A DNA stretch of 64,000 bases from Paracoccus aeridis (GCF_004923205.2 NZ_SELD02000007.1:61244-125243); one strand, 5' to 3'. Counted from the first letter of the stretch, positions 1-9,294 are shown. Program-made: numbers and translations. The notes: a model not told the origin generated them from the letters alone.

Positions 1-272
1 CTCTCGCGGGCGGTGGACAGATCGGCGCGGGCATCCTCCATCGCCCGCAGGACCGCGCGGGCGTGGGTGTAGAGCCGGCGTCCCGCGGCAGTAGGCTCCA
101 GTCCCCGCGGCCGGCGCTGGAAAAGGCGCACGCCCAGCTCGGCTTCCAGGTTCGAGAGATGATAGCTCAGCGCCGAGGCGGCGACGTGTTCGGCATCGGC
201 CGCGGCCGACAGGCTGCCGAGGTCATGGATCGCGGCGAAGTAGCGAAGCTGGCGGCTGTCCACGGTTTCCAT
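1..272 (-). CDS. LysR-family regulator, N-terminal part (runs off the window)
   Basis: Read on the minus strand from the ATG at 272, the first 90 residues form a classic LysR winged helix-turn-helix. It starts METVDSRQLRYFAAI, has the recognition-helix region AASALSYHLSNLEAELG, and continues with LFQRRPRGLEPTAAG and the start of the linker helix. The effector domain lies outside the window. An in-frame TTG lies further upstream, but the ATG gives the usual LysR N-terminus. The gene is divergent from the CoA-transferase/lyase/TRAP operon that starts at 353, with 80 bp between them. It is therefore probably the regulator of that operon, sensing its substrate or a CoA intermediate; this is inferred from position only. 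Confidence 0.85.
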   Translation of the reverse strand, partial: METVDSRQLRYFAAIHDLGSLSAAADAEHVAASALSYHLSNLEAELGVRLFQRRPRGLEPTAAGRRLYTHARAVLRAMEDARADLSTARE

Positions 273-352
273 TTCCTCGAACGCAGCCTTCCACAATCTG
301 AAATTTTCCGCAACCTCGCCCGCCGCTAGCTTCGGGAGAACGGAGGAGCCAG

Positions 353-1525
353 ATGACTGATTTCGCCCCCCTTGCCGGCATTCGCGTCGTCGAGATGAGC
401 CACATGATCATGGGCCCGTCCTGCGGGATGTTCCTGGGGTTCCTCGGGGCCGAGGTCATCAAGGTCGAACCGCCGCAGGGCGACAAGACGCGGGCGCTGA
501 CCGGCATGGGGCGGCCGTTCTTCCCGCTGTTCAACCGCGGCAAGAGGTCGGTGCAGATCGACACCGGGTCCGCGGCCGGGCAGGCGGCGCTCGACCGCCT
601 GCTGGCGACCGCGGACGTGTTCGTGGACAATTTCCGCTACCAGTCCCTGGCCCGGATGGGCGCCGATCCCGAGGACCTGCGCCGACGGTTTCCGCGGCTT
701 GTGCTGGCCTCGCACAAGGGGTTCCTGTCCGGTCCCTACGAGAACCGCACCGCGCTGGACGAGGTGGTGCAGATGATGACCGGGCTGGCCTACATGACCG
801 GACCCAGCGGGCGGCCCCTGCGGGTCGGATCGTCCGCCAACGACATCATGGGTGGCCTGTTCGGCGCGCTGTCGGTCGTCGCCGCGCTGATGGAGCGCGG
901 GCGTACAGGCAAGGGCCGCTCGATCCGCATCGGGCTGTTCGAGAACTGCCTGCTGCTGGTCGCCCAGCACATGGTCCAGTTCGAGCTCGAGGGCGTGAAC
1001 CCGCCGCCGATGCCGGAACGGGATTTCTCGTGGCCCGTCTATGACATCTTCACCACCGCCGACGGCCAGCAGGTGTTCGTGGGCGCCGTGACCGAGGGAC
1101 AGTGGGTGGCGCTCTGCCGCTATCTGGGTCTCACCGACCTGCTGGACGATCCCGGCCTGCAGAAGCGGATGGACCAGATCAACGCTCGCGCCCGCACCAT
1201 CCCGGTCGTCGCCGCGGCGATCGCGACCCGGCAGGCCGCCGACCTGGGCCGCGATTTCGAGGCGATGGGGATCCCGTTCTCGCCCATCGCCCGTCCCTCG
1301 GACATGCTGTCCGACCCGCATGTCCTGCGCGAAGGCGGGCTCGCGCGGTCCACCCTGGCGTCGGGAGAGAGCTTCCGCGCGCCCTCGCTGCCGTTCGAGG
1401 TGGACGGGCGGATGGTCAGCGGCGGCGGCGACGTGGCCGCGATCGGTCAGGATACAGAGGCCGTGCTGGGCGGGCTCGGGCTCAGCGCGGATGAAATCGC
1501 GGCCGCACGCGGACTTGCCGCATGA
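353..1525 (+). CDS. CaiB/BaiF (family III) CoA-transferase
   Basis: The 390-residue protein has the N-terminal CaiB signature (LAGIRVVEMSHMIMGP, then LGAEVIKVEPP). Asp164, in SANDIMGGLF, sits where family III enzymes carry the catalytic aspartate that forms the acyl-enzyme anhydride. Length is normal for the family (about 380-430). A strong ribosome site, GGAGGAG, precedes the ATG. Family members move CoA between carboxylic acids (oxalate/formate, succinate/itaconate, carnitine and others). The gene overlaps the following lyase gene by 4 bp, so the likely role is to activate the acid imported by the TRAP system and hand the CoA thioester to the lyase. The exact acid cannot be read from the sequence. 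Confidence 0.92.
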   Translation: MTDFAPLAGIRVVEMSHMIMGPSCGMFLGFLGAEVIKVEPPQGDKTRALTGMGRPFFPLFNRGKRSVQIDTGSAAGQAALDRLLATADVFVDNFRYQSLARMGADPEDLRRRFPRLVLASHKGFLSGPYENRTALDEVVQMMTGLAYMTGPSGRPLRVGSSANDIMGGLFGALSVVAALMERGRTGKGRSIRIGLFENCLLLVAQHMVQFELEGVNPPPMPERDFSWPVYDIFTTADGQQVFVGAVTEGQWVALCRYLGLTDLLDDPGLQKRMDQINARARTIPVVAAAIATRQAADLGRDFEAMGIPFSPIARPSDMLSDPHVLREGGLARSTLASGESFRAPSLPFEVDGRMVSGGGDVAAIGQDTEAVLGGLGLSADEIAAARGLAA

Positions 1526-2466
1526 GCCGACTTGCCGACGCCTATCCGGCAGACCGCGTGACGATCCGCGAGGTCGGGCTGCGCGACGGGCTGCAGATGG
1601 TGCAACGGTTTCCCACGACGGCCGGCAAGCTGGACTGGCTGGATCGTGAATACCGCGCGGGGCTTTGCCATTTCGAGCTGGGCTCGTTCCTGCCCGCCGC
1701 GCGGTTCCCGCAGTTCGCCGACCTGCCGCAGCTCCTCAACCATGCCGCCGCGGCAAAGGGGCTTCATTCGGCCGTTCTGACGCTGAACGAACGCGGCATC
1801 GAGGCTGCGCTGGCATCGCCCGCGAAGGAACTGGTCTGCGTCGTCTCGGCGTCCGAGGCGCATAGCGAGGCCAACATCCGCCGCTCGCGCGCGGACTCGG
1901 TGGCGCTGGTCGCGCGCGCCGCCGGGGACCGCGACGCGGCGGCGCCGGACAAGCTGGTCAACGCGGGGATCGCGATGGCGCTGGGATGTTCGCTGTCGGG
2001 CGAGGTGCCCGCGTCCGAGGTGCTGCGGCTGGCCGAGGCCTGCCTGACCGAAGGGGCCGACATCGTCGGCGTCGCCGATACCGTGGGATATGCCGGGCCG
2101 CGGCAGGTCGCGACGCTTTGCGCCGCCATGTCGAAGCTCTGCGGCGACCGCCCGTTCATCGTCCATCTTCACGACACGCGCGGCACCGGCATTGCCAACG
2201 CCGCCGCTGCGCTGGACAATGGCGCGCGCGTCATCGATGCGGCCCTGGGGGGGCTGGGAGGATGCCCCTTCGCGCCGGGCGCGACCGGCAATATCGTCAC
2301 GGAGGATCTGGTCTACCTGTGCGAACGGATGGGGTTCGCGACGGGCATCGACTTGGCCGGGCTGGTCGCGGCACGGGCAGTCGCCGGGGCCAAGATGCCG
2401 GACGAACCGCTCTACGGCGGCATCGCCCGGTCGGGACCGCCGGGGAACATGGACTGGCGGGCCTGA
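1522..2466 (+). CDS. HMG-CoA lyase-like enzyme (HMGL/DRE-TIM metallolyase)
   Basis: This 314-residue TIM-barrel lyase cleaves 3-hydroxyacyl-CoA thioesters by a retro-aldol reaction. The DRE-TIM start motif is present (REVGLRDGLQ, Asp22). The metal ligands appear as HLHDTRGTG (His215, His217). The HMG-CoA lyase loop GLGGCPFAPGATGN carries the catalytic Cys248. The ATG overlaps the stop of the CoA-transferase (ATGA), indicating translational coupling. True HMG-CoA lyase gives acetyl-CoA and acetoacetate; relatives act on other branched substrates such as citramalyl-CoA. With the coupled transferase and no hydratase or dehydratase in the operon, the substrate is probably already a 3-hydroxy-3-methyl dicarboxylic acid. 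The family call is firm; the substrate is inference. Confidence 0.88.
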   Translation: MSRLADAYPADRVTIREVGLRDGLQMVQRFPTTAGKLDWLDREYRAGLCHFELGSFLPAARFPQFADLPQLLNHAAAAKGLHSAVLTLNERGIEAALASPAKELVCVVSASEAHSEANIRRSRADSVALVARAAGDRDAAAPDKLVNAGIAMALGCSLSGEVPASEVLRLAEACLTEGADIVGVADTVGYAGPRQVATLCAAMSKLCGDRPFIVHLHDTRGTGIANAAAALDNGARVIDAALGGLGGCPFAPGATGNIVTEDLVYLCERMGFATGIDLAGLVAARAVAGAKMPDEPLYGGIARSGPPGNMDWRA

Positions 2467-2499
2467 CCCGCCGGATTTGCGACAAGGGAGGAGATCGCA

Positions 2500-3495
2500 A
2501 TGCAGAAACTCATCGCCGTCCTGCTGGCCACCGCGAGCTTCGGCGCGGCCGGCGTCACCGCCGCCGAGGCCGCGACGCAGATGCGCTGCAGCCACCAGCT
2601 GCCGCCCGCGCACCACATCGCCAAGGTCGTCGACCGGTGGGCCGCCGAGGTCGAGAAGCTGTCCGAGGGCGAACTGGACGTGCAGGTCTTCGGTGCCGAC
2701 AGCCTGGTCAAGGCCAACGACAACATCCTCGCCGTCGCCAAGGGCGACATCGAGTGCGCCTTTTCGCTGAACTTCCAGTGGGGCAAGACCCTGCCGCTGA
2801 TGAACGTGACGGTCGGGCCCTACACCATGTCCTCGATCGAGGCATGGGAGAAGTGGCCGACCTCGGAAGCCGCCGCGATGCTGGACCAGAGGCTGGCCGA
2901 GAAGGGTGTCAAGAACGTCGTGTGGATGTTCCAGACCAACACCTCGGTCTTCACCTCCAAGGGCAAGTTCCTGCAGACGCCTGCCGATTTCAAGGGCGTG
3001 AAGATGCGCGGGCTTGGACCGGCCTTCGACACCGGGCTGACCGCCATGGGCGCCACCACCGTGTCGATGCCGGGGTCCGAGGTCTACCAGGGTCTGGCGA
3101 CCGGGGTCATCGACGCGGCGATCACCGACATCGCGGCGGCCGTGTCGCGCAAGTACTACGAGGTGCAGGACCACTTCGTCGTGGTCCCGGCGCTGGGCGC
3201 CTATCTGCACGGCTACGTGAACCCCGGCTGGTATGACGGGCTGTCCGACAAGTCGAAGGCCGCGCTTGCGAAAGCAGGGGAAGAGGCGTCGGGCTGGGCG
3301 CTGGAAGCCTCGCAGGCGGCGGCCGCCGCCGCGCCGGACGAACTGACGGCCAAGGGCGTGCAGGTGCACGTCGCGACCGAAGCGGAGAACGAGGCGTTCA
3401 AGGCCGCCATGCAGCCCGCCTTCAACGCGGCGTTCGCGGACGAGGCCGGCGAGGACGGCAAGACGCTGCTGGGTCTCGTCCAGAAGCTGCAGTAA
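2500..3495 (+). CDS. dctP: TRAP transporter substrate-binding protein (DctP family)
   Basis: This 331-residue periplasmic protein has a Sec signal peptide of about 22 residues (MQKLIAVLLATASFGAAG, cleavage probably near AEA). The mature domain has the TRAP binding-protein layout, including the segment FKGVKMRGLGPAFD. Its arginine matches the conserved arginine that salt-bridges the substrate carboxylate in DctP proteins. A GGAGGAG site precedes the ATG. The gene lies 33 bp after the lyase and 4 bp before dctQ. It should capture an organic acid in the periplasm and deliver it to DctQM. The family is clear; the ligand is presumably the substrate of the upstream CoA-transferase. Confidence 0.92.
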   Translation: MQKLIAVLLATASFGAAGVTAAEAATQMRCSHQLPPAHHIAKVVDRWAAEVEKLSEGELDVQVFGADSLVKANDNILAVAKGDIECAFSLNFQWGKTLPLMNVTVGPYTMSSIEAWEKWPTSEAAAMLDQRLAEKGVKNVVWMFQTNTSVFTSKGKFLQTPADFKGVKMRGLGPAFDTGLTAMGATTVSMPGSEVYQGLATGVIDAAITDIAAAVSRKYYEVQDHFVVVPALGAYLHGYVNPGWYDGLSDKSKAALAKAGEEASGWALEASQAAAAAAPDELTAKGVQVHVATEAENEAFKAAMQPAFNAAFADEAGEDGKTLLGLVQKLQ

Positions 3496-3499
3496 GCCG

Positions 3500-4030
3500 A
3501 TGCGGACCGACCCCGAGATCGACACCCCGCCCGCGCCGCCTCCGCGCGGCCGGGTCGAGCGCCTGGCCGCGCTGCTGGCGCAGGGCTTCGGCCTTCTGTC
3601 GGTTGCGAGCGTCGTCGCGATGCTGGTCGTGACCTCGGTCAACGTCGTCGGGCGCTACTTCCTCGGCGCGCCGCTGCGGGGCGCCGAGGAACTGACCGGG
3701 TTCCTGGTCATCGCCGCGGTGATGTTCGGCGCCGCCGAGGCGCACCGCCGCGGCGAGCACATCGCCATCGACGTGGTCGAGGGCGCGTTCCCGCCCGCCC
3801 TGCGCCGGGTGATGACGGTCGTGGGCCACCTCGCCGTGATCGTCTTCGCCGTCGCGATGGCGTGGACCGGCTGGGAAACGGTGGCGTTCTCACGGTCCTT
3901 CGGGATCTATTCGCCGGGCTACACCGGGACGCCGATGTGGATCGTCCAGTTGCCGCTCGTGATCGGCGGCGCGCTGCTCGCGCTGGTCGCTGCGCTGAAG
4001 ATCGCGGCCATCCTGACGAGGCGCGCATGA
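3500..4030 (+). CDS. dctQ: TRAP transporter small permease subunit (DctQ family)
   Basis: This 176-residue inner-membrane protein has four predicted hydrophobic segments. The family pattern FLGAPLRGAEELTGFLVIAA falls in the second segment, followed by the conserved HRRGEHIAIDVV. The N-terminus is a short proline-rich cytoplasmic stretch. The start follows the dctP stop by 4 bp and the end overlaps dctM by 4 bp (ATGA), so the three transporter genes form one translational unit. DctQ supports assembly and function of the large DctM subunit in sodium-driven uptake. Confidence 0.9.
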   Translation: MRTDPEIDTPPAPPPRGRVERLAALLAQGFGLLSVASVVAMLVVTSVNVVGRYFLGAPLRGAEELTGFLVIAAVMFGAAEAHRRGEHIAIDVVEGAFPPALRRVMTVVGHLAVIVFAVAMAWTGWETVAFSRSFGIYSPGYTGTPMWIVQLPLVIGGALLALVAALKIAAILTRRA

Positions 4031-5313
4031 CCATCACGCTGACCTTCCTTGCGCTGATCGTGCTGCTGCTGACGGGCATGCCGATCTTTGCGGCCATCGG
4101 GCTGACCTCGATGGGCGTCCTGTGGATCATCGAGGGCAAGATCGGCGCCATGGGCGACGCGGTCTTCGCCAGCCTGAACAACCCGCTGCTGGCGGCGATC
4201 CCGATGTTCGCCTTCATGGCGCACGTGATGATCAAGGCGAAGGTGGTGGACGACCTGTTCGCCACGGCCAACCGCATGGTCGGCCACCTGCCGGGCGGGC
4301 TGGGGTTCGCCACCATCCTGTCCTGCACGATCTTCGCGGCGATCTCGGGCTCGTCGGTCGCCACCGCGCTGACCATCGGCTCGACCGCGATCCCGCAGAT
4401 GCAGCGCTTCGGCTATCGCGCCCGTGACACCTACGGGATCATCGCCGCCGGCGGGACGCTGGGCATCCTGATCCCGCCGTCGGGGCCGATGATCCTCTAT
4501 TCCGTCGTCTCGGACGCCTCGATCGGGGCGCTGTTCCTCGCGGGCGTGGTTCCCGGGCTGCTGATCGCGCTGATGTTCGCGGTGTTCAGCTGGTTCCAGG
4601 CCCGCGCCCACGGCCAGACCCAGCGCCAGCCCTGGCCGGGAACGGGCGCGATACTGCGGTCGCTCAAGGACAGCTTCTGGGCCGTGATGATGCCGGTCGT
4701 CGTCCTGGGCGGGATCTACCTGGGCATGTTCACCGCGACCGAGGCCGCCGGGATCGGGGCGCTTTACGCCCTGTTCGTCGCGGTGGTGGTCTATCGCGGC
4801 GTCAGCCTGCGCGACCTGATGGGGTGCCTCTGGGACACGATGCACACCACCGCGATGCTGTTCATGATCATCGCGGCTGCCGGGGTCTTCGGCCACGCGA
4901 TCACCCTGATCCGGCTGCCCAACGCGCTGATCGAGGCGGTGACGCAGATGGGCCTGGGCCAGACAGGGTTCCTGTTCGCGGTGATGGTGGCGATCTTCGT
5001 GCTGGGGATGTTCCTCGAGACCATCGCCATCATCCTGATCACCACACCGATCATCCTGCCGACGCTGATCGCGCTGGACGTCAACCTGGTCTGGTACGGA
5101 ATCCTGCTGATCATCAACCTGGAACTGGCGCTGATCACGCCCCCGGTCGGGATGAACCTGTTCGTGATCAAGGGCATATCCGGCGCGCGCCTGTCCGAGA
5201 TCATCCGCGGCGCGGCCCCCTATGTCGTGCTGCTGATCGGGGCGCTGTTCGTCTTCTGGCTGTTCCCGGCATTGTCGCTGTGGCTGCCGCAGGCGGCGGG
5301 GTTCGGGGTCTGA
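4027..5313 (+). CDS. dctM: TRAP transporter large permease subunit (DctM family)
   Basis: This 428-residue, very hydrophobic protein starts at the ATG overlapping the dctQ stop. An earlier in-frame start would overlap dctQ heavily and is less likely. Family motifs include FAAISGSSVATALTIGS, then LGILIPPSGPMILYS, and near the end ITPPVGMNLFVIKG. Length matches DctM subunits of about 425-445 residues. It forms the sodium-coupled translocation pathway together with DctQ. It is the last gene of the five-gene operon and is followed by a hairpin before the convergent helicase gene. Confidence 0.93.
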   Translation: MTITLTFLALIVLLLTGMPIFAAIGLTSMGVLWIIEGKIGAMGDAVFASLNNPLLAAIPMFAFMAHVMIKAKVVDDLFATANRMVGHLPGGLGFATILSCTIFAAISGSSVATALTIGSTAIPQMQRFGYRARDTYGIIAAGGTLGILIPPSGPMILYSVVSDASIGALFLAGVVPGLLIALMFAVFSWFQARAHGQTQRQPWPGTGAILRSLKDSFWAVMMPVVVLGGIYLGMFTATEAAGIGALYALFVAVVVYRGVSLRDLMGCLWDTMHTTAMLFMIIAAAGVFGHAITLIRLPNALIEAVTQMGLGQTGFLFAVMVAIFVLGMFLETIAIILITTPIILPTLIALDVNLVWYGILLIINLELALITPPVGMNLFVIKGISGARLSEIIRGAAPYVVLLIGALFVFWLFPALSLWLPQAAGFGV

Positions 5314-5336
5314 TCCCGCCAAGACGCAACCCTGAA

Positions 5337-5358
5337 GCCGGACCCTTCAGGGTCCGGC
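5337..5358. terminator. Hairpin between convergent dctM and helicase genes
   Basis: A perfect 9-bp inverted repeat (GCCGGACCC, loop TTCA, GGGTCCGGC) lies 24 bp after the dctM stop and 77 bp beyond the stop of the convergent helicase gene. There is no clear T-run on the plus strand, so it may act as a weak or bidirectional terminator or as a 3' mRNA-stabilising structure. Confidence 0.6.
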
Positions 5359-5434
5359 CTGTCAGATGGTGACATTGTAAAAGCAGTGGAGACCGCCGCG
5401 CTGCCGGAACCGGCGGGTTCCGGCACCCCGCGCC

Positions 5435-7369
5435 TCAGAACCGCGGCGGCCTGCCTTTCGGCTTCGCCGCTCCTGCAGGCGCGGGCGGCTTGCCGTTCGC
5501 GCGGGGCTTCCGGGTCGACGGCGCGCCTGCATTCGCCGCCGCGTCCTTCTTGCGGGGCTTCGGTCGGTCGGCGGGCTGCGCATCGGCGCCGCCCTTCGTC
5601 TTGCGGTCGCCGAAGCCTGAGGATGCCGTTTCGCGCGTCCTTGCCGGGCGGTCGCCCCGGTCGCCTCGATCGGCCCGTTCGCCCCGCTCGTCACCCTGAC
5701 TGCGTTCCGCAGCCTTGCGGGGCCAGGGTTTCCCGGCCGGTTTGCCGCCCGGCTTGCCGGATTTCGGGGCAGGGCGGTCCAGCACCGGCTCGCCCGCGAT
5801 GCGCTGCATGGTCAGGCCGGGCTCCAGTTCGACGAACTCGCCGAAGCGGGGTGCGTCCGCGACCGCGATCTGGACGAATGTCTCGTCCTGCCGCACGCGG
5901 ATCGCGCCGATCGAGTCGCGCGAGATGCCGCCCGCCTCGCAGATCTTCGGCAGAAGCCACCGCGCCTCGGCCCGGCCCGTGTGGCCCACCGACAGCGAGA
6001 ACCACGTCGCGGCCCCGAACTCGCCGCGCGGGCGCGCCGGCTGGTCCGACAGGGCTGCCGGGATCTCGGCCAGCTCCTCGGGGGCGGGGCGGCCCTCCCG
6101 CCACAGGCGGATGAAGGCGGCGGCCACGTGGTCGGCGCCGAAGCGTTCGATCAGCGCGGCAGCCGCCTGCGCCTCGTCGCCGGGTCCGGCGGCGAGCACC
6201 GGATCGTCGAGCATCCGGCGGTCGTCCTCGGCCCGGACCTCGTCGGCCGAGGGCGGCGCGCCCCATTCGGCCGTGACCTTCGCGCCCTGCAGCAGCCGCT
6301 GCGCCTTCTTGTAGTCGGCGGGCGTCACGATCAGGGCCGACACCCCCTTCGCCCCGGCACGGCCCGTCCGGCCGGACCGGTGCAGCAGCGTTTCAGGGTT
6401 CGTTGGCAGGTCGGCGTGGATCACCAGCTCAAGCCCCGGCAGGTCGATCCCGCGCGCGGCCACGTCGGTCGCCACGCACACGCGCGCGCGGCCGTCCCGC
6501 AGCGCCTGCAGCGCGTGGGTGCGTTCCTGCTGGCTGAGCTCGCCCGACAGCGCCACCGCGCCGAAGCCCCGGTTGCCCAGCCGCGCGAGCAGGTGGTTCA
6601 CGTTGGCGCGGGTCTTGCAGAAGATGATCGCGGTCCGGGCCTCGGTCAGGCGCAGCAGGTTGAAGATCGCGTTCTCGCGGTCGCGCGCCGTCACGCTGAT
6701 CGCGCGATAGGCGATGTCGCCGTGCTGGCGCGCCTCGCCCTGCGTGACCAGCCGCAGCGCGTCGCGCTGGAACGTCTGGGCCAGCTTCTCGATCGCGGGC
6801 GGCACGGTGGCCGAGAACATCAGCGTGCGCCGGTCGGCGGGCGCGGCGCCCAGGATGAATTCCAGATCGTCGCGGAAGCCGAGGTCCAGCATCTCGTCGG
6901 CCTCGTCCAGCACGCAGGCGCGCACGAAGGACAGGTCCAGGCTGCCGCGGTCGATGTGGTCGCGCAGGCGCCCGGGCGTGCCCACGACGATCTGAGCGCC
7001 CCGGATCAGCGCCCGGCGCTCGGTCCGGTAGTCCATGCCGCCGACGCAGGTGGCGATCTCGGCGCCGGCGTAAAGCCATTCCAGCTCGCGCGCGACCTGC
7101 AGCGCCAGTTCGCGCGTGGGCGCGATCACCAGCGCGGCGGGAAGGCCGGGCAGGGGCAGCGCATCGCCGTTCAGGATGTCGGCCGCCATGGCAAGGCCGA
7201 AGGCGGCGGTCTTGCCCGACCCGGTCTGGGCGGAGACCAGCAGGTCGCGCCCCGCCGCGTCGGGCGCAAGGACCGCACGCTGCACGGGGGTGAGGTCGTC
7301 GTAGCCGCGCTCCCTCAGGGCGGCAGCAAGCGGCGCGGGAATCATCCCGTGGGCGGTCGGTTCGGTCAT
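5435..7369 (-). CDS. DEAD-box ATP-dependent RNA helicase, DbpA-like
   Basis: This 644-residue protein starts at the ATG at 7369 (MTEPTAHGMIPAPL); a longer form from 7402 is possible. The helicase core shows the Q motif region (LTPVQRAVL), Walker A AQTGSGKT, PTRELALQ, TPGRLRDH, the DEAD box in VLDEADEMLDLGF, SAT, and HRSGRTGRAG. After the core, the stretch around SRDSIGAIRVRQDETFVQIA resembles the DbpA RNA-binding domain (an RRM-like fold), which in E. coli recognises 23S rRNA. The C-terminal 130 residues are basic, rich in Arg, Lys, Gly and Pro, and probably disordered. A role in large-subunit ribosome assembly is likely. A second DEAD-box gene of a different subfamily lies at 46994-49339. 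Confidence 0.92.
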   Translation of the reverse strand: MTEPTAHGMIPAPLAAALRERGYDDLTPVQRAVLAPDAAGRDLLVSAQTGSGKTAAFGLAMAADILNGDALPLPGLPAALVIAPTRELALQVARELEWLYAGAEIATCVGGMDYRTERRALIRGAQIVVGTPGRLRDHIDRGSLDLSFVRACVLDEADEMLDLGFRDDLEFILGAAPADRRTLMFSATVPPAIEKLAQTFQRDALRLVTQGEARQHGDIAYRAISVTARDRENAIFNLLRLTEARTAIIFCKTRANVNHLLARLGNRGFGAVALSGELSQQERTHALQALRDGRARVCVATDVAARGIDLPGLELVIHADLPTNPETLLHRSGRTGRAGAKGVSALIVTPADYKKAQRLLQGAKVTAEWGAPPSADEVRAEDDRRMLDDPVLAAGPGDEAQAAAALIERFGADHVAAAFIRLWREGRPAPEELAEIPAALSDQPARPRGEFGAATWFSLSVGHTGRAEARWLLPKICEAGGISRDSIGAIRVRQDETFVQIAVADAPRFGEFVELEPGLTMQRIAGEPVLDRPAPKSGKPGGKPAGKPWPRKAAERSQGDERGERADRGDRGDRPARTRETASSGFGDRKTKGGADAQPADRPKPRKKDAAANAGAPSTRKPRANGKPPAPAGAAKPKGRPPRF

Positions 7370-7666
7370 GTGTCTTGCCAATGCGAAGAGGGATGCGCGC
7401 ATCCGTGTGGAGGCGCCAACCCGTCGCGGCAGGCCCCAGATGCCCGCCGACCCGGTGTTCCGGAGCCAAGGGACGTTCCTAGAACGCGCGAAGGCCGCGG
7501 GTCAAGGCCGTGCAGGCCGTCAAGGGACTGTTTCGCAAGTGACGCGGCGTCCTCATCGGGCGGGGTGGCGGCCACAACCTCAACACGCTTTACGCATCCG
7601 GGATTTCGCGTCAACGTGCCCGCAGTCCGGCGCCCGAGGCGCCGCCCGCAAGATTGGAGAACCTGC
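7370..7666. other. Divergent intergenic region, helicase / oppA
   Basis: This is about 300 bp between divergent genes and must hold both promoters. I see no convincing coding sequence and no known RNA motif. The oppA ribosome site is TTGGAGAACCTGC just before the ATG at 7667. Confidence 0.5.
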
Positions 7667-9277
7667 ATGACAAAGCTGTTCCTGACCACGGCCCTGGCCG
7701 CCTGCATGGCGCTGCCTGCCGTCACCGCCGTCGCCGCGACGCCCGCCCCGGGCGAAAAGCTGGCCGCCCAGCAGAGCTACAACTACTGGCTTCTCGACGC
7801 GATCAAGACGCTTGATCCGCAGAAGAACACCGACCGCGAGGGGTCGGACGTCATCAACCAGCTGTTCGAAGGCCTGACCGGACAGGACGCCAAGGGCGCC
7901 ATCATTCCGGGCGCGGCCGAAAGCTGGACCGTCAGCGACGACAAGAAGGTGTACACCTTCAAGCTGCGTGACGCGAAGTGGTCGAACGGCGATCCGGTCA
8001 CCGCGAACGACTTCGTCTTCGCCTGGCGCCGCCTGGCCGACCCGGCGACCGCGTCGGAATACGCCTGGTTCGCGGAACTCGCCAACATCGCGAACGCCCC
8101 CGAGATCGTCGCCGGCACCAAGTCCCCCGAGGAACTGGGCATCCGCGCCGTCGACGACCACACGGTCGAGGTGACGCTGTCGGCGCCGACGCCCTACTTC
8201 CTCAAGATGCTGACCAACTCCTCGCTGTTCCCGGTGCCGCAGAAGGTGGTCGAGGCCGAGGGCGACAGCTGGACCCAGCCCGGCAAGCTGGTCGGCAACG
8301 GCGCCTTCAAGCTGGACAGCCACGACCTGGGCGTGCAGCTGACACTGAGCAAGAACGACAACTACTGGGATGCCGCCAACACCATCCTGACCGACCTGAA
8401 GTTCACGACCGTCAACGACGTGAACGCCGCGCTGACCCGCTTTCAGGCAGGCGAGCTGGACTATTCCGAGATCCCGGCCGGCCAGTATCCGCGTCTTGAA
8501 AAGGAATACCCGGACGCGGCCACCGTGTCGCCCAAGGCCTGCACCTACGCCTACATCTTGAACCTCAGCGACAAGGGCCCCGAGGCGCTGAAGGACAAGC
8601 GGGTGCGGCAGGCGCTGGCGCTGGGGATGCAGCGCGACATCGTCGTGAACAACATCCTGCAGGGCGGCCAGAAACCCGCCTGGACCTGGACCCACTGGGC
8701 GATGGACGGCTTCGTCGAGCCGGAAAACCCCTATGCCGCAATGACCCAGGAAGAGCGGACCGCCAAGGCCAGGGAACTCCTTGCCGAAGCCGGCTACGGA
8801 CCCGACAAGCCGCTGGAGCTTTCGCTGCAGTACAACACCTCGGAAGATCACAAGAAGATCGCCGTGGCGGCGCAGCAGTTCTACAAGCAGCTGGGCGTCA
8901 ACATCACGCTGAACAACGTCGAGTGGAAGGTCCACACCGACAAGATGCAGAACCAGGACTTCGACGTGGCGCGCTATGCGTGGTGCGCGGACTACAACGA
9001 GCCGTCGACCTTCCTCGACTACTTCCGCTCGACCGGGAAGAACGAGGGCCGGTTCGCGAACGCCGAATACGACGCGGCGCTCGACCACTCGAAGACCGCC
9101 GAGAACCCGGCCGAGGACTACAGGAAGGCCGAGGCCATCCTCGCCGAGGAAGTCCCCGCCGTGTTCGTCTACCAGTACGCCTCGGTCGCCATGCGCAACC
9201 CGGCGATCAAGGGCGTTCCGCTGGAAAACCCGATGAACGACTGGTACGCGAAGGATCTCTATCGCGTCGAGCAGTGA
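7667..9277 (+). CDS. oppA: Oligopeptide ABC transporter substrate-binding protein (OppA-like)
   Basis: This 536-residue family 5 extracellular solute-binding protein starts at the ATG at 7667, preceded by GGAGA. The signal peptide is MTKLFLTTALAACMALPAV with cleavage probably after AVAA. The mature part has the family 5 pattern: LLDAIKTLDPQKNTDREGS, SWTVSDDKKVYTFKLRDAKW, and NGDPVTANDFVFAWRRLADP. The last of these is typical of OppA and MppA. It should bind peptides in the periplasm and deliver them to the OppBC channel encoded downstream. A large hairpin separates it from oppB, consistent with the usual excess of binding protein over membrane components. An orphan paralogue is encoded at 59571-61268. 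Confidence 0.94.
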   Translation: MTKLFLTTALAACMALPAVTAVAATPAPGEKLAAQQSYNYWLLDAIKTLDPQKNTDREGSDVINQLFEGLTGQDAKGAIIPGAAESWTVSDDKKVYTFKLRDAKWSNGDPVTANDFVFAWRRLADPATASEYAWFAELANIANAPEIVAGTKSPEELGIRAVDDHTVEVTLSAPTPYFLKMLTNSSLFPVPQKVVEAEGDSWTQPGKLVGNGAFKLDSHDLGVQLTLSKNDNYWDAANTILTDLKFTTVNDVNAALTRFQAGELDYSEIPAGQYPRLEKEYPDAATVSPKACTYAYILNLSDKGPEALKDKRVRQALALGMQRDIVVNNILQGGQKPAWTWTHWAMDGFVEPENPYAAMTQEERTAKARELLAEAGYGPDKPLELSLQYNTSEDHKKIAVAAQQFYKQLGVNITLNNVEWKVHTDKMQNQDFDVARYAWCADYNEPSTFLDYFRSTGKNEGRFANAEYDAALDHSKTAENPAEDYRKAEAILAEEVPAVFVYQYASVAMRNPAIKGVPLENPMNDWYAKDLYRVEQ

Positions 9278-9294
9278 CGCTCGTTTAGGCGTGA

